DNA of 64,000 bases from Angiostrongylus vasorum (Eukaryota; Nematoda; Chromadorea; Rhabditida; Metastrongylidae): assembly GCA_018806985.1 (NCBI GenBank), contig JADANN010000435.1, forward strand, positions 1-64,000. Direction: 5' to 3'. The translations under genes were made by a program, and so were the position numbers. Under the pieces are notes generated by a model. That model was not told the origin of the DNA. It saw only the letters and a program-made list of their open reading frames with translations, and searched no databases. Positions 23,460-33,365 of the stretch are shown piece by piece (position 1 is the stretch's first letter; each line of letters opens with the position of its first letter).

Positions 23460-23915
23460 TCACGTGTGAAAGTGAGGCATTGGTCTTTCCGGTTCATCTT
23501 TAGATTTTTTGAAATTTATCCGAAACGCCTCAAGAGTCTTGCGCGGTGATGTTTTCGATTCCTGCGCTAGGATCCGCACAGTAACTTCAAAATCATAGCC
23601 ATTGTGGTTTTCTGCCCTATGCGTACCTAGACGAGTGTTTTGACGAATTTCAACTTTCCCAGTTAGATGTTCTTTTATGCGGACACAAAGTGGTCTACCC
23701 GTTTCCCTCATATATTCCTCACCGCATGCGTTACATGAGATCAAGTATATTGTACCTGAACTCATGCAATCCCCGTCTCTCCCGTTAGGACAGGTCATAC
23801 AGTTTTCTGAGCTGCACGAACGATCATAGAGACGGTTGCGAACTAACTGATGGCGTAAGCTATTGAGTGGGATGTCAATAATCGTTACATAATTTTCAAG
23901 ACCACTTTTTCTTTC
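23460..23915 (-). pseudogene. Penelope GIY-YIG endonuclease domain
   Basis: On the minus strand the order is: RNRLYDRSCSSENCMTC (Cys-rich linker), GDCMSSGTIYLISCNACGEE, then YMRETGRPL and RIKEHL. This is the C-terminal nuclease of EN+ Penelope-like elements. The usual Y-I-G reads Y-M-R, while the downstream Arg and Glu-His of the catalytic helix are present. The frame is continuous for 112 codons from 23798 and is open further upstream. In the mirror arm one extra C breaks it. The nuclease nicks target DNA for Penelope integration. No full-length partner RT is attached here. Confidence 0.85.
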
Positions 23916-23989
23916 ACAGGGCTAGGCTGTAAAGGTTAGGTAAAGTAGTACAAAGGGGGGAACTACCACCAATACCTTTTCCCCGAACT

Positions 23990-24407
23990 TTCTTCAAACA
24001 AGAGCTACCAAGTAGCGATATTGACCCTGCATTTCGTTTATTTTCGGAAAAAAATTCTCTGCATACTTAATCACTACCAAAAAAGAAAAATAAGCTCCAA
24101 CCTCACACACCAACAAAAATGTGGTATGCGCCAGGTTAGAGAGCTCTTGAATTCAAAATCTGTTTGACTTTCTATTAGTGATAATGGTGGAGAATTTGTA
24201 GTTATTCCTAGTCAGTTGGATATTAGAATAACAGAGGAGCATCTCAATGATGTTTCTCTGCATCGAGCATCCTCTGAAAGGGAATGTAGAAGTCAATACC
24301 GAAAATTAAATCAAGAATGGGTCAACACGGCAAAGGCACCAGGTTCAGAGCCTTCATTTATTTCTCGGCTTAAAAAGCGAACATCCAATTTGCCCTGTCC
24401 TTTATAG
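23990..24407 (+). pseudogene. Penelope reverse-transcriptase 5' fragment
   Basis: ISDNGGEFVVIPSQLDIRI-type reading (about 24176-24235) is the conserved PLE 'DKGG' region, followed by EEHLNDVSLH, QYRKLNQEW and PSFISRLK. It stops at 24405, so the catalytic palm is absent. The upstream part has several stops. Confidence 0.8.
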
Positions 24408-24523
24408 AACTACATTTGACCGTAGCATCCTAACACACCATCTATTTAAAAGTTTGATCTTCATTAATACTTTAGCCTTTTTTCCACCGAATAATTAAAG
24501 TATTCTAGTATAAAATACGTCCA

Positions 24524-24559
24524 GGCTCTGAGGAAGGCGAAATCGGCGAAACGTCAGCC
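24524..24559 (+). ncRNA. Hammerhead-ribozyme-like motif, family 1 (best copy)
   Basis: Layout: GGCT (24524-24527), CTGAGGA (fits CUGANGA), one extra A, GGCG / AAAT / CGGC (stem II with one G-G mismatch), GAAAC, GTC, AGCC (perfect 4-bp partner of stem I). It is followed by a CAA-rich run. All invariant core positions are present. Stem III has only two pairs with no loop, a form reported to work in dimers in other retroelements. Activity is an inference. Confidence 0.55.
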
Positions 24560-24669
24560 ATCGACGAACAACACCAACAACAACGACAATGACAACGAAG
24601 ACCTATACCAACCTCGCATCAGCAAAAGAAGATCAGTTTATAAGATCACATAAACAAATATATCACCTA

Positions 24670-25425
24670 TCTCTGCCGAGGTTTATAGAAAGTCGGTCTT
24701 TTGAGCCTGCTTCTTTGTATTCCTTCTCTGGTAAGCTCACACGAGGTTAATATTGCTTAATCTGTTTCTTCCTTGCCGATGGGTTCGTATTCTCAGTTAC
24801 TAGACTGCCTTAAGTGATAGAACTAACACGAATGCGAGAAGTACGAATGAGAGAAAATACGTGAACTGGTAAACGAGTGTTAATCAACATCAAACGGTGA
24901 ATCTGTAGGAGCAGATAACATAAGAAAATGCTTGCAGAAATTCTAATCCAGCTAGTAAGGTGTATGTAAGATGCTGGCCTATAGATCTCTTTGACGTGCA
25001 AGATATCTACGTCGGTCTTTCCGAAATTGCCAGGAAAACAAGTGCAAAGTGTAGATGCTGTGAAGTGCATCAATAGTCGTCGGGGTATCGACACTGTTTC
25101 TGCTGCAATGAGCTGGTTTACTCCTTCCATCTTCCATACACAAGTGTCATATTTGTGCACTTCGGTATGTTGTTTCATGGGGTGGTTGTGTTTTGCATAT
25201 CAATTCCGCCTGCAATAGAATTAATGGGAAGCATGTGGAAGGTACATCAGAGATGCATGAAAAATAACCAAGCCACATGTCTACTGCAGAAAGGTCTAGT
25301 AAGGACAAAGTAGTTGTAGAAATATGTAAACGAAGGGAGCTAAGAACTGAGCTCATTATGGTAACCAAGATCAGTCACGGCAAGCTTCGAGCTCCAGGCC
25401 AGATTCAGATCCGTAATTACTTCTT
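24670..25425. other. Unassigned spacer in the left arm (mirror 60625-61380)
   Basis: A 122-codon frame at 24810-25178 (minus) and overlapping frames on the other strand have no recognised domain. Several frames are open at once, so none is supported. Confidence 0.35.
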
Positions 25426-25429
25426 CGGG

Positions 25430-26015
25430 AAACTCATGTGCTACTTACTGCACCACTGAGACCCTTGCTTTACCTTCGGTCCACTGCAACGTGTGCAACG
25501 TGCCTTCCCTTTCTGTCAGCCAGTTTTTTTATCTTAACAGTGGCATCAGCAACTACCCGTAAATGGGAATTATCTGAGAAGAACGAATCGGCATTGAACT
25601 CTGTTAAGTTAAAGCTGCAATAGAAACCACAATATCTTAACTATTCTTACTTCCTATTGTTTTTTCATTGAACGGTGCTGTCTGAAACTGTGCCTCCAAC
25701 CTGCGACTGCCCCCTTCAGTGGACCTCGTTTGACCCACTGCACCATGATCGTGCCTTGCTTTTCTTTCAGTCATTTTTACCCTAACGGCCCTATCAGCAA
25801 CCACGTATCAACGGACTTGGCCTGCAGAGCGCAAATCGTCATCACTGGACCCAACTACACTGAAGCTAGAGTTTAAGGTTTAAGCAATCACCGGTTCAAA
25901 ACGGTTCAAAACCCATCTCTCAGTGCAGACCTGCAATCTCCAGAAACCTACTGTATTTTGTAGCTGCCTACAGTCACCTGCGGCCCGGGGTTTTGCAAAT
26001 ATCTCAGCATCATTG
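25430..26015 (-). repeat. Two or three adjacent family A repeats
   Basis: Two bodies (about 25440-25620 and 25685-25880) each contain the family A blocks 'cagtggcatcagcaact' or 'ggccctatcagcaac' and 'gactggccagttttt'-like sequence. A terminal 'ttttgcaaatatctcagcatc' lies at 25992-26012. Mirror copy at 60035-60620. Confidence 0.6.
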
Positions 26016-26019
26016 TGGT

Positions 26020-29000
26020 TATTCTCTTACACGTTTTGTTATCAACTGACAGCTTGTAAAACGCCGATGTTTTGTTGTGGGTTGTTGGGGAAAAATCTAT
26101 TGCAGTTATTGTAGTTTTCGCCGATCCGTTGTGCTGCAGATGAGACGAAGCGATCCACAACCAGTTCTATAAGGTCCTTACACTGTAGAAGATATTCCGC
26201 GTTAACTCTGCGGTACTCAACATTATAGCTGTGTAAAGAAGAAAAACCACTCGGCATACCACATGATGCCAAAAAAGGGTTAAAAGGCAACATGAAAATT
26301 CATCACTGGTTGATTTTCCTATATAATAGTGAGATTCATTTTCGTTTCAGCAGCGATCGCTTCCGAATAGCGCAATCCAGTGCGCCATTTTCCCGAGTTA
26401 GTGTGGAAGACATTAGACGATCTATATAAGTTGGATAATCTGCTTTGTTAGAAAAACGGTAAATGTGGTTGTAACGACTCTGTTCACTGCACGAATTCCT
26501 CAGCCCACCCAAGCGCTTTCTAACCCTGCTTCGCCCTCACCAAGCTTCTCATTTCCGGGAAATTGGTTTCACTCTGTCTGAGACAGACCAACCTTCTCTA
26601 ATCAACTTGGGGACGCTCCGATATGGCTATATTTAGATACCAAGCAAAAGTAACAAGACCAGAATTCAACGACCATCGTGACAAAGTGTTAAATTGCCTT
26701 GTTTTTTCAAATCACGATCCTCGTCAAAAAAAAAGGGAAGAGAGCAGATGCGTTTTGTAGGATCCAGAAACTCATAAAGTAGTCTTGGTGACGTTTTGCT
26801 TTGTAGGGAAATATCAGCTAATTCAAAAGGCTTTCGCCGAAGATAATAAAGTTGGTTTTGAGCTAGGATATGTTCTACAGTTTTTCAATGCCATCATTTA
26901 TATATCACGCACATTCGAATCAATACATATTGTGTTCATGTGTTAGTGATTCACTGTCGAACAATGGTGACTAATTGCATTCTTGAGTAAGAAACTACGA
27001 CGTATAGCAGGAGGGTGATAACTCGGCGGTGTCTTCTGAGCGTATAGAAGCACTTCCATACTTCTGATCTGTCAGGCACATCTCAGCGCTTCACGGAAAC
27101 AAAAAATGCACCCGGTTAGCAAAATTAAAGAAGGGTGTATAAAATACCAAACAAAAATCCCTACCGGTTTCAGTCCAACTTTTGAGAATCTCCACCCACT
27201 GATTAAAGATGACGATATTTCTGTCTTGACAGTGAGCGGAAAATGTTGGTAGACTTACTAGGATGGACGATAAGCAATGCTGAAGTTGATGATGTGTACC
27301 ACAAAGAACACACCAGGCACACGATTTATGGGCTACGTAATCCGAAAAAATTGTCGTGCACTAGACTCAGACTCACAATTGAGTTTTTAAATTCACAAGA
27401 CCACTTCCAGCACAAAAGCTAACAGTTGCAGATTCAGTTATTCATTTCTGGAGTTCACAACAACGATAACTCTAAACATCAACAAGTATAATAGCACCTG
27501 CGTCGCTTCATGAGTGTTGAGGTCCAGTGGATCTTGAAAATCAAATGGATGACCTAAGGCACAGACTGGTGTCTACGTGGCAAATGGTTTCAAAAATATG
27601 AATAGTACTCAACAGTAATACTGCAGCAATGAACGCCTTCAAAGTGAAGGTGTACTGTTTGGCGAAATGAAGGTAAGAGACACATGAAGCGTCGTATGCC
27701 AACATTTCCAGTGAAACCTCGCCTCCAAAAACATAGGAAAATTTTTACTAACAAGGTTATTAACAAAACTACTTGATGTGCTTGAGTTCCTCAGAAAAAA
27801 AGCGGCAGAATGGAGTTAAGTCACATGTTTATGAAGTTGTCAAGAAAAAAAATCTTTAGAAAAAAAAACAACAACTCAACGAGTGTGAAAAGCGAAGCAG
27901 ATTTAAGCTTCATAACGGAAAATTACATGAAACAATACAAACACAAATTCAAAGAAAAGCTGTAGCCTACTCTTTCAGACAGTTACAGGCCGCAGAGGCA
28001 TCATTAATGCTCGTACCAGCTGTTTTCTGAAAACCGAATAGAAGTAAGACGAACGAGAATAAAGGTAACAGGTAATAACAAACAGTTCTCCTGTAAATGA
28101 AATAGTTGCGGCACATGAGCATGGAATCCAGATTATCTCGAATAACTTGAATGAGCGTCATTGCTTTCCTCGCTTTTATAGGGAGCTGAAGCTGCTCGGG
28201 GTCGATTCAGGTCACTAGAAGCACACAAAGAGCACCACAATGTTCATTACGCTTTCCGCCACTTGTACTTAATGAATAAGCAAGAATTTCCGAGTAATTT
28301 GCCGAGCTGTACCGTAGGTGCTAGAAGTGCTCACAAGCTCTGCGGGTGAAGATATAGGACGTCTTTACTAGAGTTGACCCCTAATCGTCAGTGCATATAC
28401 CAGCCGGGCACGGTACTTGAGGGAACCATATTAGCTGTCGCTTAAGGTAAGTAAACGAAATGCGTTTAAAATTTCGAAGGCCGTAATCTAAGCAAGATGA
28501 AGCAACATACTCACTCTAAAGCACTTCAGCTAAACATGTAGTAAGTCGCGCTAAGCGATAGAGCACAAGAAAAGAACAGCACAAAATATGAAAACCAGTT
28601 AAAATGTTAAGAAAACTGCTCCTTTCCAAAAAACGCAATTATTTCAAATGCCCAAGCTTCCGAATCGTAACTAACCAAAAGTCATGCACTTATGTTTCCA
28701 CTTGGATTTCCCAGCCACTACTGCTCCTGCTCCTTGGCATGAACAAAGTGAACAATGAATCTACACAACAAAGCCTTTTAAATTGGCCGTCGTACAAGGT
28801 TTCGGTCTTAATAAATTAAGCAAGTAATGGAGAATAGAAGGCGAAAAAAAGTTCAAACAAAAAAATGCCTACCATAAGCCATTCGAGGAAGGACCTATGC
28901 TTTCTGTAAATGAGGAATTGTCCAAATAGAATGTACGCCTGAAAAAAATCTGATTACAACACTTTCCGTAAGTATTTGCGGTAGAAAACCACTCAGTGCT

Positions 29001-30100
29001 CCAGTATTGACCTTATCATATCCAAAGTCGACGAGGATCTTACACGGCTTGTGTGCGATTCTTGGAATTGTTGAAACTGGCTTGTCACGCACTGGCTCAC
29101 TCACGAACTCGAGGTGGTTCACAGACGGAGACATCCTCTGCGAAAGCAAGAAATGTTCAGTACTAATAGAAATAAACGATCACTCAGAAATTCTCAAGCT
29201 CTACGTAAAATATCGCACTAAGATGGAATGTCTAACACAAAATTGTTTCAGCATGCTGAAACCTTCTTCACGCATCGTCACGTAATCTGGATACTCAGCT
29301 TGAACATTCAGCACGATATGGAAAAAAAACTCACAAAATTTTACTTAAGTATGTCATGTTAGAAAAGTTGTTCGCTCTGGATTACCGGAGAGATCGCTTT
29401 ACAATGGCAACAAGCAACTGTGTAACGCAAACGGATATTTATGAAAGAAGGGAGGACTCAAAGATGCTCGAGCCTCTGGTTGAGGCACATTCAACACAGA
29501 AACGTCACTTACTTCTGCATACCAATCAATTATAGCTTTATAACCCATACGAAACCCCCAAAACCTGTATGTCTTGCAATAATGAAGTATGTTATCTTGA
29601 TTCCAACCGGTAGGGCGACAAATCACGCCAATCGCTTTAGTCCTAGAGAAATCCAGGCTTCTTCTAAATCCACATGGACTGCGACCGCCACCGGCAAAGA
29701 GCTGTGAACGCTCTATCAGGATTACCTTGGAAATCCATTAAAAAAACCCAACATTTATTATGTCGGTGACAGAAAATGGCAAATCATCATGGCGAAGCCG
29801 AACCCAACCAACCACTCAGCAGCTAACACGTCAATTATATTCACAGGACAACTGTGGTATCGAAAACGACTACATGGTATGCCTACAATAGTGGTACTTA
29901 CGCTGTCTACTTGCAGGCAAACCACGACCACACTGGCAACGCTATTGTTTTAAATAATTAGTTGATTGGATAACATTAGCACTAACTAGTATAATGCACG
30001 GAAATCATAACGATGTCGATTTCAAAAAACAAGTTTCATTAACAGCCAGCACTTCAGATTATGGCCTCGAGTTACTTCTATGTGTATCTGGCCAAATAAT
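26020..30100. other. Long stretch without recognised gene (mirror 55950-60030)
   Basis: Many frames under 100 codons. Possible exon-like pieces with splice-like borders occur near 28895-29149 (minus) and 29597-29940, but none shows a known domain or joins in phase convincingly. A 64-codon frame at 27967-28161 (minus), preceded by 'ctataaaag', has one hydrophobic segment. I cannot support a gene. Confidence 0.35.
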
Positions 30101-30104
30101 GAAC

Positions 30105-30450
30105 TTACTTACTTGGATACTTGAACGGTACGTCCTCAGTGGTTTTGCGGGCCCCAGTACTTGCCTGGAGTTCCGAGGTCAGCCTGGTCAACGCCCGTCC
30201 CAGGTCGCCACCACCTCAGGCAGTCACCGACCTTGTGGATCAGACGGGGATTTGCCATCATGCGACTAGTTTGATACAAGGACAATGGTGGATCCTGGTC
30301 TTGGTTTGCTCTTAGCTGGGCTACCCGGTGGAAACACCGCACCCCTTTTCGGCTTGGAAGACCCTGCCGGGGAGAAGGAATCCCCCTGCTGTACATCGTA
30401 GTCCGACACCCTGTCACAATGAGGCAGTAAGCTTCTGGGAGATAACTAGT
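30105..30450 (+). repeat. Dispersed repeat family B copy
   Basis: Starts 'ttacttggatacttgaacgg', then 'gcgggccccagtacttg', 'gatttgccatcatgcgac', 'gtggatcctggtcttg' and 'catcgtagtccgacaccc'. Same order as at 12.4 kb. Confidence 0.75.
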
Positions 30451-30454
30451 GAAC

Positions 30455-31900
30455 ATATGTTCAAAACTATAAATAACCTCTAATCTACCTCGTATATCGT
30501 ACCCAACGGATGAATCCCTTGTCGAAGAGTGCCATTGGGCGAACAGGTCAGCACGCCTCGTACAGCTCCCTGAAAATATTTCAAATGCACAACTGTGTTT
30601 GCATTAAAAGAAATTAACACATTCGCTGCAACTCTTAAATTTGCGTGCGAAACACATGGGACTCCGTTTATTTTCCCTCCACCTGTACTGCGCATCGAAA
30701 TCAATGCAGTCCACGCATTCTTTGTGTTGTTCTGGTAGATACTGGCCTAGCGCTAAAGAAATTGGGAAGCTACACCAGTCTTTCAAAAAAATCAACGAGG
30801 CATTATTATTCCTAATTCGTCATGAAACATGCTAACTGAGCTGGTATTAGGAGCAGCTCGGTGCACCACGAGACGTGCCGCTATGTAAGAACTATAAAAT
30901 CCATGTGAATAGTGTACAGTATAAAGTTCGTTCTAGATTGCGGGATAAATGTTTCTGTGAACAGCATTTTCCACGAAAGCACATGACTGCTATAGAAAGC
31001 GTTGAAAACACGCAATTGTTTTAAAGGCGATCTTTCTGAATGCCTATCCTTTCCAAAACCATTCGCTCTGGTGGCGACTAGTAAACACCTACGGTAGCAT
31101 TAGACCTCCTACGGGCATGGCTAGAGATTTATCACTTGGCCACAGCGATAAAATGTCTGGATTTTGAATTCCCCTAACAGATGACCGGACGGAATTGTCA
31201 TTGCCTGCAGGAACATGTAGAGCAAGGCGTGAGTGACGCCGTTCTAAACATGTCCACGTAAACATAGGTGCACCATAAACTCCGACCAATGTAATAGAAA
31301 GAAAAACACGTTACCAATTCGCTCTCGGTGATTTCTCAATCCTGAGACACTTTCGGTACTAGGTGGAGGGGTGTCCCATGGATAGCTGGTGCCCACCGAT
31401 CGTCCTCTTTGAAGAATGAACCCATTTATTACGTGTAGAAATCCCATAAACACATACCTTACTTAGCCGTTCCTCACTAGGGGAATACAATCTGATAGGC
31501 ATTGAACGACGCATAGGTAATTATTATAAGTATTGGACAGCAATGGTGAATGTACCGATTTGAACTATGGCCGGTGTGAGAAGCCGCTTCGCAACCGCGC
31601 GCAAGGAATCGGTGACTTGGAGCACATTTACTCAATCCACTCCAGCATTTAAAGCAAGCGGTCCTCTAATTTCTCCAAATCTTTCGACATCTTTGTGTTC
31701 CAGACTATCTGCTTTTGTTATAGGGGGTACTGATTTTGCAAGTAAACACTAGCAGGTAGTTGTTTTTTTAGACCGCTACATTCTCGTTACTTTTTTTCTC
31801 TACGAGCTTACTTTCTGCATTTCCCCATTCGCATTTTTTTTCTTCGTTTCCTGGTTACATTTTAGCAAACCCATGCGCTTCTGTATGGCAAAGAGTCCTG
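30455..31900. other. Unassigned stretch (mirror 54155-55600)
   Basis: The right-arm copy has an open 104-codon, Cys-containing frame (55258-55572, plus). In the left arm a single T-run difference splits it in two. Without knowing which run length is real, no gene can be claimed. Other exon-like pieces (54538-54594, 54640-54740) do not join in phase. Confidence 0.35.
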
Positions 31901-31904
31901 ACAA

Positions 31905-32150
31905 TACAACCGCAATGATGCTGAAATATTCGCAAAACTCCGTACCGCAGGTATCTGCGGTGAGGACTGAACACGCTATTACCCTCTCTGGGGACTAAGG
32001 TTTTCACCACCACACTCTGCAGGTCCTTCATTTTGATTTTCTTTCAGCAGCTAACCTAAAGGGTGGTATCAGCAGTCGCCCATCAACGGGATTGAAATTG
32101 GAAGCACAAAGCGACATTGAACCCGGTTAACCTGAGGCTCCTCCCGAAGG
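31905..32150. repeat. Dispersed repeat family A copy
   Basis: Begins with 'gatgctgaaatattcgcaaa', passes 'ccgcaggtatctgcggtgag' (itself a short inverted repeat) and 'gcagtcgcccatcaacggga', and ends at 'cccggttaacctgaggc'. It abuts a family B copy. Mirror at 53903-54148. Confidence 0.7.
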
Positions 32151-32530
32151 TTTACTGCCTCATCGTGGCTGGGAGGTGTTCCTGGATGTCGGGCTACAAT
32201 TTACAGCGGGGGGATTCATCTCATTGGCAGCGACTTCCAGGCTGAGAATTAGTCTGGCGTTTCCATCAGGAAGACTAGCTAGGAATAAACCAATACCAGG
32301 ATCCACTGCCGTCCTGGTATCAAACTTGTCGAATGGTGGCAAAATTCCCTCTGATCCACGATGGCTGCGACTAGGTGTGGTGGTGACGACCTGGGCCACA
32401 CTTCAGCCGCGCTGACCTCGGGATTCGAAGGAACCACAATGGCTAAACCAGCAAATCTCCGAAAAAATGGAGATTGTGCTATGGCCCGCATAATCAGTGA
32501 TCCAAGTATCCAAGTAAGTAATTTGCGGCT
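32150..32530 (-). repeat. Dispersed repeat family B copy
   Basis: Minus-strand order is 'ttacttggatacttggatca', 'tgcgggccatagcaca', 'tagccattgtggttccttcg', 'gtggatcctggtattggttt', 'cttcctgatggaaacgccag'. Near 32193-32209 it carries the only multi-base difference cluster seen against its mirror (53523-53903). Confidence 0.75.
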
Positions 32531-32760
32531 GCTGTCGATATCACAATGTTAACTTTTCTATTTACTTCCTACTACAGTTATTTACAGCAGGGTACTATAT
32601 GGGAAAATTCTGATTACGTTTACGATGGTCATACAAATTTCATCTGATTTCACCGTATTTGCCTCATTTTTGTGTCTGCTTAGGTTCCAGTTCTTTTCTG
32701 AAATACATCCATTTCAGGATGATTGCGATTCCGTCGACAACTGCACTCAATCAGCACACA

Positions 32761-33188
32761 TCATGTCGACAAGTAGAGAACGTCGTAGATCCTGAAGCGG
32801 CAGGAGCTGAACCTGTATGAAAATCCGAAGACGCCCATGTACGTGGTCGCAGCTCGACGAACCAAGCTGGAGTATTCTCTAGGACGATTAAGCTTTATGT
32901 CTTCTTCCAAGTTCTGGTGAACTTTAAGAAAATTGGGTAACAAAAGGTGTTGCTAACTTCCAGAGAACTTACGCAAACACGCATCCCTTGACAGCTAAGC
33001 CAATCGCAGTGTGTATCGCACCAGTCTTTGCAGACAACTGTTTCGTAATGAGTTCTGGCAGAGGTAATCCGGTATAGATCTATGCTCGCACCTTTCGAAG
33101 CTTCCGTTACACAGTAGTTTACGCACTCCATAACCTTTAGTGAGTGATTATCTGGAGTAGATATGACACGTTGAATGACTCTCCACAT
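32761..33188 (-). CDS. Putative two-exon Cys-rich protein (left-arm copy)
   Basis: Mirror of 52865-53292: exon 1 at 32973-33188, exon 2 at 32761-32913. The coding sequence appears the same as in the right arm. Only the upstream T-run differs, so a longer N-terminus would be in frame in one arm only. Confidence 0.4.
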
Positions 33189-33214
33189 CTTTAATATAAA
33201 ACGAAACACAACAA

Positions 33215-33362
33215 ATAACCGCGGTTAATAACAACAAATAACAGCAATTAATGACAACAAATAAATGCATTTAATAACAAAAAAATAATGTCAGTTGATG
33301 ACAACAAATAACAGTAATAAATCACAACAAATAACAGCAATTAAGAAAACAAATAACAACAG
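33215..33362 (-). repeat. Minisatellite of 'ttatttgttgt'-like units
   Basis: About ten imperfect units (on the minus strand 'ttatttgttgtcattaattg' and variants) lie between the Cys-rich ORF and the long-TIR element. Mirror at 52690-52838. Confidence 0.8.
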
Positions 33363-33365
33363 GCT

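Larger units (their letters stand above)
23095..24665. mobile_element. Compact Penelope-derived element with ~260-bp terminal inverted repeats
   Basis: 23095-23355 and 24408-24665 are inverted copies of each other. They share blocks such as 'tagcatcctaac', 'ccatctatttaaaagttt', 'attaaagtattcta', the hammerhead-like motif, a CAA-rich run and 'cttataaactgat'. Between them lie a minus-strand GIY-YIG endonuclease segment (23460-23915) and a plus-strand reverse-transcriptase segment (about 23990-24407). Coding pieces therefore point outward in opposite directions, each reading towards its own terminal repeat. It looks like two deleted Penelope copies fused head to head, or a non-autonomous derivative. 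Confidence 0.75.

Noticed and set aside
27967..28161. 64-codon frame with TATA-like box and one hydrophobic segment
   Set aside because: TATA-like box is only about a dozen bases from the ATG and there is no family match. Its preservation in both arms carries no weight because the arms are copies.
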